This document shows, one piece after another, positions 25,748 through 34,837 of a DNA stretch of 64,000 nt. This DNA comes from Falsiroseomonas sp051433165 (GTDB lineage: Bacteria > Pseudomonadota > Alphaproteobacteria > Acetobacterales > Acetobacteraceae). Within the stretch, counting starts at the first letter, position 1, and each line of letters begins with the position of its first letter. The stretch lies in assembly GCF_051433165.1 (NCBI RefSeq), contig NZ_JBHMFS010000012.1, positions 100,308 to 164,307 of the forward strand, written 5' to 3'. The notes below the pieces were generated by a model that saw nothing but the letters and a program-made list of their open reading frames with translations, was not told where the DNA came from and ran no database searches. A program made the position numbers and the translations under genes.

Positions 25748-27378
25748 GCGGCCGCGTCGCCGCTGGTGGCAGGGGGGGCGGCGGGCCGTGCCAGCGCCGT
25801 CTCGATCAGCCCGATCGTGCCGGCAATGCCATACAGCGCGACGAAGCCACCAAAGCGCGGCCCCTCCGGCTGGCCGAGCAGCACCTGGTACAGGGCGTTG
25901 AACCAGGCGCGGGACACGCCCGGGCGGCCATCCTTGGTCATCTCGATGAAGGGCTCCCGTCGCCCGGCATCATAGACCAGATCCTGGATCGCGCGGGCCT
26001 GTTCATCGGGCGGCAGCAGGTCCAATTCCGGCTGCCCGGCGCGCAATGCGGCGGCCAGCGCCTCGAAGGCCGGGCGCTCGGCCTCGGTCGCGGCGCGGTG
26101 CTGCTTGTTGGGCGCCACGCGGTCCCGGTAGTAGGACACGGCGTGTTCCACCAGGCGGGCCAGCAGCGGGTGGGTCTCCCCGCTCGCATCCGGGGCGTAG
26201 CGACGCAGGAAGCCCCACAGCATTTCCGGCGCATCGGCGTTGATGACGCTGGCCAGGTTCATCAGCATGGTAAAGGACACCGGCGTGCCCGGGTCATTGG
26301 TCGGCCCGCCAAGGATGTGCCAGGCGGGGTTGTCCGGCCCCGGCGCGGTGCGCAGCCGATCCAGGTTCTGGACGTATTCATCGACGGCGCGCGGGATCAC
26401 GTCGAAATGGAGCCGCTTGGCGCGGCCGGGCTGGTTGTACATGAACTGCGCCAGGCTTTCGGGCGGGGCGTAGTGCAGCCATTCATCGATGGTCAGCCCA
26501 TTGCCCTTCGATTTGCTGATCTTGCCGCCGGCCTCGTCCAGGAACAGCTCATAGGTGAAGCCGATCGGCGGCTGGCCGCCCAGCACCTTGCAGATGGCGC
26601 CGGAGAGCTTGACGCTGTCGATCAGATCCTTGCCCGACATCTCGTAATCCACGCCCAGCGCGTACCAGCGCAGCGCCCAATCCGCCTTCCACTGCGCCTT
26701 GCAATGGCCGCCGGTGATGCGCGTGCCGTGGCGTTCGCCGGTTTCCGGATCGACCCAGACCAGCAGGTCCTGGTCGGGTCGCACTTCCTCCATCGGAACC
26801 TGCATCACCACGCCGGTCTTCGGGTGCAGCGGCAGGAAGGGCGAATAGGTGGCGCGGCGTTCCGGGCCGAGGGTCGGCAGGATCACCGCCCGCACCTCCT
26901 CATGCCGTTCCGCCATCCGCAGCAGCGCCGCATCGAATCGCCCGGAGCGATAATAGTCGGAGGATGAGGCGAATTCGTACTCGAATCCAAAACGGTCGAG
27001 GAAGGCGCGCAGCCGGGCGTTGTTGTGGTGCCCGAAGCTCTCATGCGTGCCGAAGGGGTCCGGGATGGCGGTGACCGGCCGGCCGAGGTGCTGCAACAGC
27101 ATCTCCCGGTTTGGCACATTGTCCGGCGCCTTCCGCAGCCCATCCATGTCGTCGCTGAAGGCGATGAGCTTGGTGTCCAGCCCGGTCAGCTTCTCAAAGG
27201 CGCGGCGCACCCAGGTGGTGCGGGCCACTTCCCCGAAGGTGCCGATATGCGGCAGGCCGGAGGGGCCGTAGCCGGTCTCGAACAGCGCCTGGCCCTTGCC
27301 CGCGGCTTTCACCCGCGCCTCGACCTTGCGCGCTTCCTCGAAGGGCCAGGCCTTGGCGGCGGCGTATTCGGCGGACAT
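25744..27378 (-). CDS. lysS: lysyl-tRNA synthetase, class I
   Basis: A 544-residue class I LysRS that charges tRNA-Lys. It has the HIGH-like motif LPHIGTFG (42-49) and the KMSKS-like loop KISKSKGN near residue 290, followed by the C-terminal helical anticodon-binding region. This archaeal-type enzyme replaces the common class II form in many alphaproteobacteria. The start MSAEYAAAK is chosen on the family pattern; an in-frame ATG six codons upstream is possible. It is in an operon with the mprF-like gene, a sensible pairing since MprF uses lysyl-tRNA. Confidence 0.92.
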   Translation of the reverse strand: MSAEYAAAKAWPFEEARKVEARVKAAGKGQALFETGYGPSGLPHIGTFGEVARTTWVRRAFEKLTGLDTKLIAFSDDMDGLRKAPDNVPNREMLLQHLGRPVTAIPDPFGTHESFGHHNNARLRAFLDRFGFEYEFASSSDYYRSGRFDAALLRMAERHEEVRAVILPTLGPERRATYSPFLPLHPKTGVVMQVPMEEVRPDQDLLVWVDPETGERHGTRITGGHCKAQWKADWALRWYALGVDYEMSGKDLIDSVKLSGAICKVLGGQPPIGFTYELFLDEAGGKISKSKGNGLTIDEWLHYAPPESLAQFMYNQPGRAKRLHFDVIPRAVDEYVQNLDRLRTAPGPDNPAWHILGGPTNDPGTPVSFTMLMNLASVINADAPEMLWGFLRRYAPDASGETHPLLARLVEHAVSYYRDRVAPNKQHRAATEAERPAFEALAAALRAGQPELDLLPPDEQARAIQDLVYDAGRREPFIEMTKDGRPGVSRAWFNALYQVLLGQPEGPRFGGFVALYGIAGTIGLIETALARPAAPPATSGDAAA

Positions 27379-27571
27379 GGCGGATCGGCACCTCATGCAG
27401 GTCTCGGTGCCCGCCTTATAGGTGGCGCGGGCAGTGCAGGCGAGGCCGTCCGCAACCCGAACGGCGTTCATCTGCCGGCATCAATTTGCACTTAGGTTGA
27501 ACAGGGTCCAGCTTGCAGCCCCTTTATTCAATATCCGGACGCGCCGCGTCCGGCCGCCAAGGAACCGCGCC

Positions 27572-28324
27572 ATGCCGCCCTGCCCCTGCTGCACCGCCGC
27601 CTTTCCGCACCGCGCAGCGCCCGCGGGGGGCCGCCGCGGCTTCGTCGCGGCCCTTGCCGGGCTGGCGGCCGGTGGCGCAGCCGGTGTCTCCCTGGCGCGG
27701 CCCGCCCGTGCCGCCAGCGGCCTGCCCCCCACCACCCTCAGCCCGGACCAGGCGCTGGAGCGGCTGATGCAGGGCAACCAGCGCTTCCTCGCAAAGACGG
27801 CGCAGCCCGGCCCCGGCAATGTTGAACGCCGCGCCATCCTTGCCACCGGCCAGGCCCCCTTCGCCGCCGTGCTCGGCTGCGCCGACAGCCGCGCGGCGCC
27901 GGAGGTGCTGTTCCAGGCTGGGCTCGGTGACATCTTCGTGGCCCGCAACGCCGGCAACTTGGCGGATACCGGGGCCATCGGCAGCCTGGAGTATGCCGTG
28001 GCCAATCTCAGCGTGCCGCTGATCATGGTGCTCGGCCACGAACATTGCGGCGCCGCCGGCGCGGCGGTGGCCCTGGCGCAGCAACCCCTGGCCTTGCCCG
28101 CGCATCTGCGCGACATGCTGCTGCCCATGCTGCCCGCCGCCCTGGCCGCGCTGCGCGCAGGCGGCGATGCGGTGGAGGGCACGGTGCGCGCCAATGTCAC
28201 GCTGAACGTCACCCGCCTGCTGACCGAAAGCCCCGTGCTCTCTGCCGCCGCGGCGGCCGGTCGGCTGAAGGTGGTCGGCGCCTACTATGACCTGGACACG
28301 CAGCAGGTCACGCCAATCGCGTGA
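27572..28324 (+). CDS. beta-carbonic anhydrase with Tat-like signal
   Basis: A 250-residue beta-class carbonic anhydrase (CO2 + H2O to bicarbonate). Zinc ligands are C103 and D105 in CADSR, H156 in GHEHCGA and C159. The N-terminus has GGRRGFVAALAGLAAG followed by a hydrophobic run and ARAA, a plausible twin-arginine export signal, so the enzyme probably acts in the periplasm. An unusual CPCC cluster precedes the signal. AAGGAA lies 7 bases before the ATG. It stands between divergent lysS and asd and is probably transcribed alone. Confidence 0.88.
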   Translation: MPPCPCCTAAFPHRAAPAGGRRGFVAALAGLAAGGAAGVSLARPARAASGLPPTTLSPDQALERLMQGNQRFLAKTAQPGPGNVERRAILATGQAPFAAVLGCADSRAAPEVLFQAGLGDIFVARNAGNLADTGAIGSLEYAVANLSVPLIMVLGHEHCGAAGAAVALAQQPLALPAHLRDMLLPMLPAALAALRAGGDAVEGTVRANVTLNVTRLLTESPVLSAAAAAGRLKVVGAYYDLDTQQVTPIA

Positions 28325-28385
28325 TTGGCCACCGGCGCGCTTTGCGCTATGCGATCTGCCCCTTTGGGAACAGGAGCAGAGTGTG

Positions 28386-29396
28386 ATGCGTGTGGGTGTG
28401 ATCGGCGCCACCGGAGCGGTGGGGCGGGAGCTGGTGGAGGTCCTCGGGCGGCGTCGCTTCCCGGTGACGAAACTCCGCCTCTTCGCCTCGGGTCGCAGTG
28501 CCGGCACGATTATACCCACGCCCTTCGGCGATACGGTGATCGAGGAATTCAGCCAGGAGGCCGCGCGCGACCTGGACCTCGCCCTGCTCGCCGTCTCCGG
28601 CGACTTCGCCAAGAAGCACGCCCCCGGCCTGGTCGCCGCCGGCGTCACCGTGGTGGATAATTCCTCCGCCTTCCGGCTGGAGGATGACGTGCCGCTGGTG
28701 GTGCCGGAGGTGAATGCGGCGGCCATCGGCGATGCCAAGCTGATCGCCAACCCGAACTGCACCACCGCCATCCTGGTGGTGGCCCTCGCCCCGCTGCACG
28801 CCGCCTTCGGCATCAAGCGCGTCATCGTCTCCACCTACCAGGCCGCCTCCGGCGCGGGGGCGGAGGGCATGGTGGAGCTGGAGCGGGAGATGCGGCGCGT
28901 GCTGGTGGACGGCGCCAAGGCCCAGAACGAGGTCTTCGCCCACCCCCTGCCCTTCAACGTCATTCCGCATATCGACAGCTTCCAGCCCAATGCCTACACG
29001 CGGGAGGAGATGAAGGTGGCCTGGGAATCCCGGAAGATCATGGGCCTGCCCGATCTTCTGATCTCCTGCACCGCCGTCCGCATCCCGACCATGCGCGTGC
29101 ATGGCGAGAGCGTGACGATCGAGACCGAGCGCCCCGTCACCGCCGAGGCCGCCCGCGCCGTGCTGCGCCAGGCCGCCGGCGTGAAGGTGCTGGATGACCC
29201 GGCCGCGCTGCTCTACCCGATGCCGCTGACTGCGACGGGCCAGGACGATGTCGAGGCCGGCCGCATCCGCGCCAACCCGGTGTTCGGGGATTGCGGCCTC
29301 GATTTCTTCCTGTGCGGCGACCAGTTGCTGAAGGGCGCGGCGTTGAACGCGGTGCAGATCGCGGAGCGTCTGCCGGCGCTGCGGGTGCCAGCCTGA
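28386..29396 (+). CDS. asd: aspartate-semialdehyde dehydrogenase
   Basis: A 336-residue enzyme that reduces aspartyl-4-phosphate to aspartate semialdehyde for lysine/diaminopimelate, threonine and methionine. It has the NADP loop GATGAVG (7-13), the acyl-binding cysteine C125 in NPNCTT, and the substrate region VSTYQAASGAGAEGM. The ATG has CAGGAG 9 bases upstream. Length is standard. It follows the carbonic anhydrase by 61 bases. Confidence 0.95.
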   Translation: MRVGVIGATGAVGRELVEVLGRRRFPVTKLRLFASGRSAGTIIPTPFGDTVIEEFSQEAARDLDLALLAVSGDFAKKHAPGLVAAGVTVVDNSSAFRLEDDVPLVVPEVNAAAIGDAKLIANPNCTTAILVVALAPLHAAFGIKRVIVSTYQAASGAGAEGMVELEREMRRVLVDGAKAQNEVFAHPLPFNVIPHIDSFQPNAYTREEMKVAWESRKIMGLPDLLISCTAVRIPTMRVHGESVTIETERPVTAEAARAVLRQAAGVKVLDDPAALLYPMPLTATGQDDVEAGRIRANPVFGDCGLDFFLCGDQLLKGAALNAVQIAERLPALRVPA

Positions 29397-29406
29397 ACGA
29401 AAACGC

Positions 29407-29422
29407 GTGCCCTTCGGCACGA
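29407..29422 (+). other. 6-bp hairpin after asd
   Basis: CGTGCC-CTTC-GGCACG forms a compact stem 10 bases after the asd stop, with a stable UUCG-like loop. It is followed by AT-richer sequence but no T-run, so at best it is a weak terminator or an RNA-stabilising end. The 78 bases between asd and the helicase gene hold nothing else recognisable. Confidence 0.35.
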
Positions 29423-29474
29423 ATATGATGGTTTCGCTCTTTGTTCTGTCGGGTCCTGCCGCCACATTGGCGGC

Positions 29475-32270
29475 ATGACCACGCCTCGCCCCACAGCCGA
29501 GCTCCGGCAGCCGCGCCTGCTGCTGCCGGACAGCCCGGCGCTGATCGCCGGTTTCGGGCGCGGCACTCTCCTCACCCCCGATGGCGAGCTGTTCTCCGGC
29601 CCCGCCATCGAGATCGGCCGCCGCCTGCGCGACATGCCGCCGCCCATGGTGGTGCACGCGCCCGCCACCGCACGCCGCCTCGGCCTCGGCAGCTTTCCCG
29701 CCTGCGATTTGCTGGAGCTTTTTGCGTTCTGCCTGCCCGCCCGCCCCGCCGCGCCGACACCGCGCGGCCTGGCGCTGGCGCTGGACCGCGACCCACCGGA
29801 GGATGAGGAAGGCCTCGCCGCGCTGCTGCCGGAACTCGCCACCGCGATGCTCCGCCACCTCGCCGCCGGCCGCAACGCATCGCTGAATCGCGATGCCGCC
29901 GCACTCGCCGCCAAGCTGGGCGCCGATACCGGCTGGCCCTGGGCCGATTCGGTGCTGGCCGCGCTGGGCCAGCAGGCCCGCCCCTCGCTCGATCCGCTGA
30001 AGGTCTGGCGCCGCCTGCCGGAATGGGAGGAGGTGGCCCCGCCCCCGCCCCCCGCGCACCACCCCGTCACCCCCACCGATGCCCGTCGCCGCCTGGCCGA
30101 GATCCTGGGCGACGACGCCGAGCAGCGCCCGCAGCAGGCCGACTACGCCTCCGCCGCCGCCGGCGCCTTCCAGGCGCGGGAGGTGCGCGGCGCGCCGAAC
30201 CTGGTGCTAGCGGAAGCCGGCACCGGCACCGGCAAGACGCTCGGCTATGTGGCGCCCGCCAGCCTCTGGGCGGAACGCAACGGCGCGCCGGTCTGGATCT
30301 CCACCTTCACCCGCAACCTGCAACGCCAGATCGACCAGGAAGCCGCCCGCCTCTACCCCGAGCCTGCCGAGCGCCGCCGCCGCATCGTCGTCCGCAAGGG
30401 GCGGGAGAACTACCTGTGCCTACTGAACATGGAGGAGACGGTCGCCGCCGCCTCCATGGCCGGCATCCTGCTGCCGCTATCCCTGGTCTCCCGCTGGGCG
30501 CTGGCGACGCGCGATGGCGATCTGCAAGGCGGCGACTTTCCCGGCTGGTTGGCGGAGCTGTTCGGCCCGCATCACATCTGGCCGCTGGCCGACCGGCGCG
30601 GCGAGTGCATCCACTCCGCCTGCGGCCACTACAAGCAATGCTTTGTCGAACACTCCATCCGCCGCGCCCGCGGCGCCACGCTGGTGATCGCCAACCATGC
30701 GCTGGTGATGGTGCAGGCGGCTCTGGGCGGCGGCGAGGATGGCAAGCCGCAGCGCCTGATCTTCGATGAGGGCCACCACCTGTTCGACGCGGCCGACGCC
30801 GCCTTCTCCGCCGACCTGACGGGTGGCGAAGCCGCGGAGCTCCGCCGCTGGCTGCTGGGCGCCGAGGGCGGCCGCTCCCGCGCCCGCGGCCTGTCCCGCC
30901 GGCTGGAGGATCTGATCGGCGACCGCCCGGAGCTGCTGCTGCCGCTGGAGGAAGCCCTCCAGGCCGCCCGCGCCCTGCCCGCCCCCGGCTGGCCGAACCG
31001 CCTGGCCGATCTCGACGAACCGCGCGGCACGGCTGAAGCCTTCCTGCAATCCGTCCGCCGCCAGGTGCTGGCCCGTGCCCGCGATGAGGAAGCCGGCTAC
31101 GGCGTGGAATGCGACCTGCATCCGCTGCCTGAGCCGGTGGCCGAGGCCGGCGCCGCTTTGGCCGAGAGCCTGACCCGCCTGAAAAACCCCCTCCAGGCCT
31201 TGCATGACCGCCTGGCCGCACGGCTGGAGGACGAGGCGGAGGAGCTGGAAGTCGGCGACCGCATCCGCATCGAGGCCGCCTGCCGCGGCCTGGAACGCCG
31301 CGCTTTGATGCCGCTGACCGCCTGGTGCGCCATGCTCGGCACCCTCGCCAGCCCGCCGAAGCCGCCCGGCACCCGCCCCGAATACGTCGACTGGTTCGCG
31401 CTGGATCGTCGCGAGGGCCGCGAGGTCGATTGCGGCATGCACCGCCACCACCTGGACCCCACACAGCCCTTCGCGATGGCCGTCGCCGCCCCGGCGCATG
31501 GCGTGCTCATCACCTCCGCCACGCTCCGCGACCATGCCGGCGCCACAGAGGGCGAGGAGGATCGCGAATCCGCCTGGCGCGCCGCGGAGGCCCGCACCGG
31601 CGCCGCCCACCTGCCAACCCCCGCCATCCGCGCCGCCGTCGCATCCCCCTTCGACTACGCCACCCGGACCCGCGCCTTGGTGGTGGAGGATGTCAGCAAG
31701 GGCGACCCCGCCCAGGTCGCGGCCGCCTATCGCGCGTTGTTCACGGCATCGGGCGGCGGCGCACTTGGCCTGTTCACGGCGGTGCGCCGGCTGCGGGATG
31801 TGCAGTCCCGCATCGCCCAGCCGCTCGCCGAGCGTGGCATTCCACTTTACGCCCAGCATGTCGATGCGATGGACAATGCGACCCTGGTCGATGTCTTCCG
31901 CGCCGAGGAACATGCCTGCCTGCTCGGCACCGATGCGATGCGGGATGGCGTGGACGTGCCCGGCCGTTCCCTGCGCCTGCTGGTCTTCGACCGGGTGCCC
32001 TGGCCGCGGCCTTCCATCCTGCACCGGGAACGCCGCACCCATCTCTCGGAAGGCCAGCCGAAATCCTATGACGACGCCATCGCCCGCCACCGGCTGCGCC
32101 AGGCCTTTGGGCGGCTGATCCGGCGCGGCGACGACAAGGGCGTTTTCGTCCTGCTGGACAAATCCTGCCCCTCCCGCCTGTTGGCCGGCCTGCCGCCCGG
32201 GGTGGTGGTGCGCCGCCTCGGGCTGCGCGACGCGGTGGCGGAAACCCGCGAATTCCTGGCGGAGAGCTGA
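29475..32270 (+). CDS. DinG-type XPD-family DNA helicase with N-terminal extension
   Basis: A 931-residue iron-sulphur superfamily 2 helicase. Walker A is AEAGTGTGKT (246-255), the DEAH-like box is FDEGHH, and the four cluster cysteines are in NYLCLLN and GECIHSACGHYKQC. C-terminal motifs are LGTDAMRDGVDVPG and QAFGRLIRRG. DinG proteins unwind R-loops, forks and D-loops. E. coli DinG is ~715 residues; here ~240 residues precede the helicase core, with the repeat-like start RLLLPDSPALIAGFGRG and DLLELFAFCLPARP. That region vaguely recalls the degenerate exonuclease part of Firmicute DinG, but no catalytic residues are visible. Five bases from the S9 peptidase gene. Confidence 0.87.
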   Translation: MTTPRPTAELRQPRLLLPDSPALIAGFGRGTLLTPDGELFSGPAIEIGRRLRDMPPPMVVHAPATARRLGLGSFPACDLLELFAFCLPARPAAPTPRGLALALDRDPPEDEEGLAALLPELATAMLRHLAAGRNASLNRDAAALAAKLGADTGWPWADSVLAALGQQARPSLDPLKVWRRLPEWEEVAPPPPPAHHPVTPTDARRRLAEILGDDAEQRPQQADYASAAAGAFQAREVRGAPNLVLAEAGTGTGKTLGYVAPASLWAERNGAPVWISTFTRNLQRQIDQEAARLYPEPAERRRRIVVRKGRENYLCLLNMEETVAAASMAGILLPLSLVSRWALATRDGDLQGGDFPGWLAELFGPHHIWPLADRRGECIHSACGHYKQCFVEHSIRRARGATLVIANHALVMVQAALGGGEDGKPQRLIFDEGHHLFDAADAAFSADLTGGEAAELRRWLLGAEGGRSRARGLSRRLEDLIGDRPELLLPLEEALQAARALPAPGWPNRLADLDEPRGTAEAFLQSVRRQVLARARDEEAGYGVECDLHPLPEPVAEAGAALAESLTRLKNPLQALHDRLAARLEDEAEELEVGDRIRIEAACRGLERRALMPLTAWCAMLGTLASPPKPPGTRPEYVDWFALDRREGREVDCGMHRHHLDPTQPFAMAVAAPAHGVLITSATLRDHAGATEGEEDRESAWRAAEARTGAAHLPTPAIRAAVASPFDYATRTRALVVEDVSKGDPAQVAAAYRALFTASGGGALGLFTAVRRLRDVQSRIAQPLAERGIPLYAQHVDAMDNATLVDVFRAEEHACLLGTDAMRDGVDVPGRSLRLLVFDRVPWPRPSILHRERRTHLSEGQPKSYDDAIARHRLRQAFGRLIRRGDDKGVFVLLDKSCPSRLLAGLPPGVVVRRLGLRDAVAETREFLAES

Positions 32271-32275
32271 GACCA

Positions 32276-34327
32276 ATGGATCTGCGACCGACCCTCGATG
32301 CGCCGGATGACGACCCGTATCTGTGGCTGGAGGAGGTGGAGGGAGAACGCGCCCTCGCCTGGGTCGCCGAGCAGAACGCCCGCACCCGCGCCCGCTTCGC
32401 CGATGACCGCGTGACGGCGGACCGGGAGGCACTGAAGGCGGCCCTCGACCGCCCCGGCCGCCTGCCGCACGTCACCCGCCGTGGCGCCTTTCTGTACAAT
32501 TACTGGACCGATGCCGCGAACCCGCGCGGGCTGTGGCGCCGCACCCGCATGGAAAGCTTCCGGCTGGAGACGCCGGAATGGGACGTGCTGCTCGATCTCG
32601 ACGCGCTGGCCGCGGCGGAGGGTGCCGACTGGATCTGGAAGGGCGCCACCACTCTGTTCGGCAGCCATGACCGCGCCATCCTGCGCCTGTCGCGCGGCGG
32701 CGGCGATGCGGTGGTGCTGCGCGAATTCGACCTGCCCACCCGCGCCTTCCCGGCCGATGGCTTTCATCTGCCGGAGGCGAAATCCAGCGCCGCCTGGCTG
32801 GACCGGGACACGCTGCTGCTGTCCTCCGCTTTGCTCGGCGCCACCACCTCCGGCTACGCCAGCACCGTGCGGCTGTGGCGCCGCGGCACGGACCCGCTTT
32901 CCGCCCCCACCATCTTCGAGGTGCCGGAAACCAGCATGGCCGCCGGCGCCGGGGTGGACCGCGAAGGCGGGCGGGAGGTCGTGGTCTTCCACGAACAGCT
33001 CGGCTTCTACGACGCCCGCATCCATCTTGGCGACCGCAGCGGCCCGCAGCGCGAAATCCCGCTGCCGACCGATGCCCACTATAGCTGGCAGCGCGGCTTC
33101 CTCGCCGCCAAGCCGCGCACGCCCTGGACCGTGGCGGGCACCACCTACCCGCCCGATACGCTGCTCGGCCTGTCCTTCGACTCGGCGCTTGGCGGCGCGC
33201 CGGTGCCGGAGGTGCTGTTCACGCCGGAGCCGCGCCGCGCCCTGCAGGGTTTCTTCTGGTGCGACGGCACGCTGGTGCTGCACATACTGGACAATCTCGA
33301 ACCGCACTTCGCCCTGCTGACCCCCGGCACCTCCGGCTGGCAGCGGCACGAGGTGCCCGGTTTGCCGCGCATCGGCGTGGTGGACCTCTGGGCACTGGAT
33401 ACCGAGGCCGAGGAATCGGACGGCACCCTGCTGCTCATGGCGCAGGACCCGGTGACGCCGCCGCAGCTCAAACTGACCGCCACCACCCCGGCCACGCCCG
33501 CGCTGCTGAAATCCTCCTCTCCCAGCTTCGACGCCACCGGGCTGGTGGTGACGCGGCATGAGGCGGTGTCCTCCGACGGCGAGCGCATTCCCTATGTCCA
33601 GGTCGGCCCAAGGGACGAATCCGGCCGCGCGCCGGTGCACCTTTCGGCCTATGGCGGCTTCCAGATCTCCCGCCTGCCCTATTACGCCGCCACCTCCGGC
33701 CTGCTCTGGCTGCAGAAGGGCGGCACCACCGTGCTCGGCCAGATCCGCGGCGGCGGCGAATTCGGCACCGCCTGGCACGAGGCCGGGCGGCTGGCCAACA
33801 AGGTGAAAAGCCACGACGACTTTGCCGCCATCGCCGCCGACCTGGTGACCCGCGGCGTGACGGTCCCCGGCCGCATTGCGGCGGAAGGCGGCTCCAATGG
33901 CGGGCTTCTGATCGCCAATATGCTGACCCGCTACCCGGAGCGTTTCGGCGCGCTGTTCTGCACCATCCCGCTGATCGACATGCGCCGCTACACCAGGCTG
34001 CTGGCCGGTGCCTCCTGGATGGCGGAATACGGCGACCCAAACAAACCCGAGGACTGGGCCTTCATCCGCCACTTCTCCGCCTACCACGCCGCGGTGCCCG
34101 GCCGCCCCTACCCGCCCATCCTGCTGGCCACCACCCGGCGCGACGACCGCGTCCATCCCGGCCACGCGCGCAAGATGGCGGCGAAGCTCCAGGCACTCGG
34201 CTACGATGCCTCGCTTCTGGAGCCCGAGGCCGGCGGCCATGGCTATGGCAAGGACAATGCGGAGGTTGCGGCCTTCGCCTCCCTCGGCGCTGCCTTCCTG
34301 CGGCGGGCCATCGGCTGGGATGCGTAG
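32276..34327 (+). CDS. prolyl oligopeptidase family serine peptidase (S9)
   Basis: A 683-residue S9A-type peptidase, cytoplasmic (no signal peptide). An N-terminal DPYLWLEEVEGERALAWV precedes the beta-propeller. The C-terminal alpha/beta-hydrolase has S540 in GGSNGG, D623/D624 in RRDDRVHPGH and H655 in GGHGYG, a complete triad. It trims short peptides after proline or basic residues. Length is normal. It starts 5 bases after the helicase stop, probably cotranscribed. Confidence 0.9.
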   Translation: MDLRPTLDAPDDDPYLWLEEVEGERALAWVAEQNARTRARFADDRVTADREALKAALDRPGRLPHVTRRGAFLYNYWTDAANPRGLWRRTRMESFRLETPEWDVLLDLDALAAAEGADWIWKGATTLFGSHDRAILRLSRGGGDAVVLREFDLPTRAFPADGFHLPEAKSSAAWLDRDTLLLSSALLGATTSGYASTVRLWRRGTDPLSAPTIFEVPETSMAAGAGVDREGGREVVVFHEQLGFYDARIHLGDRSGPQREIPLPTDAHYSWQRGFLAAKPRTPWTVAGTTYPPDTLLGLSFDSALGGAPVPEVLFTPEPRRALQGFFWCDGTLVLHILDNLEPHFALLTPGTSGWQRHEVPGLPRIGVVDLWALDTEAEESDGTLLLMAQDPVTPPQLKLTATTPATPALLKSSSPSFDATGLVVTRHEAVSSDGERIPYVQVGPRDESGRAPVHLSAYGGFQISRLPYYAATSGLLWLQKGGTTVLGQIRGGGEFGTAWHEAGRLANKVKSHDDFAAIAADLVTRGVTVPGRIAAEGGSNGGLLIANMLTRYPERFGALFCTIPLIDMRRYTRLLAGASWMAEYGDPNKPEDWAFIRHFSAYHAAVPGRPYPPILLATTRRDDRVHPGHARKMAAKLQALGYDASLLEPEAGGHGYGKDNAEVAAFASLGAAFLRRAIGWDA

Positions 34328-34389
34328 CGAACGGCCCTTGACCCGCCGCGATTCCGGGGCGACCAACGGCCAACGACCGGAGACCCATC

Positions 34390-34833
34390 ATGCCCAGCCG
34401 CGCCGCCGCCTCTGACCTCCAGGTTTCGAGCTTCACCGCGCAGGAGGCCTTGGTCTGCGCCATGGTGCTGATGTCGGTGGCCGATGGGCCGATGTCGGAC
34501 CCGGAACTCGCCATGATGTCACGCATGGTGCAGGACCTGCCCGTCTTCGCCGATTTCCACTCCACCGATATCGAGACGGTGACGGACACCGTGGCCAAGC
34601 TGCTCGGCCGCACCGATGGCCTGGACCGCGCCATGGCCATGCTGTGCGACACCCTGCCGATGCGGCTGCGGGAGACGGCCTATCTGCTGGCCTGCGAAGT
34701 CTGCGCGGCGGACGGCGATGCGACGCAGGAGGAACTGCGCTTCCTCCAGGACCTCCGCATCGGCCTGGACCTGGACCGGCTGATCGCCGGCGCCATCGAG
34801 CGTGCGGCGAAGGCGCGCTTCCAGGTCATCTGA
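34390..34833 (+). CDS. TerB-like protein
   Basis: A 147-residue helical protein of the TerB-like family: AQEALVCAMVLMSVADGPMSD, with the second DG turn in VCAADGDATQEELRFL. The acidic DG motifs are the metal-binding signature associated with tellurite-resistance TerB, though stand-alone copies usually have unknown roles. It begins at an ATG without a strong ribosome site. It follows the peptidase by 62 bases. Confidence 0.8.
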   Translation: MPSRAAASDLQVSSFTAQEALVCAMVLMSVADGPMSDPELAMMSRMVQDLPVFADFHSTDIETVTDTVAKLLGRTDGLDRAMAMLCDTLPMRLRETAYLLACEVCAADGDATQEELRFLQDLRIGLDLDRLIAGAIERAAKARFQVI

Positions 34834-34837
34834 ACCG

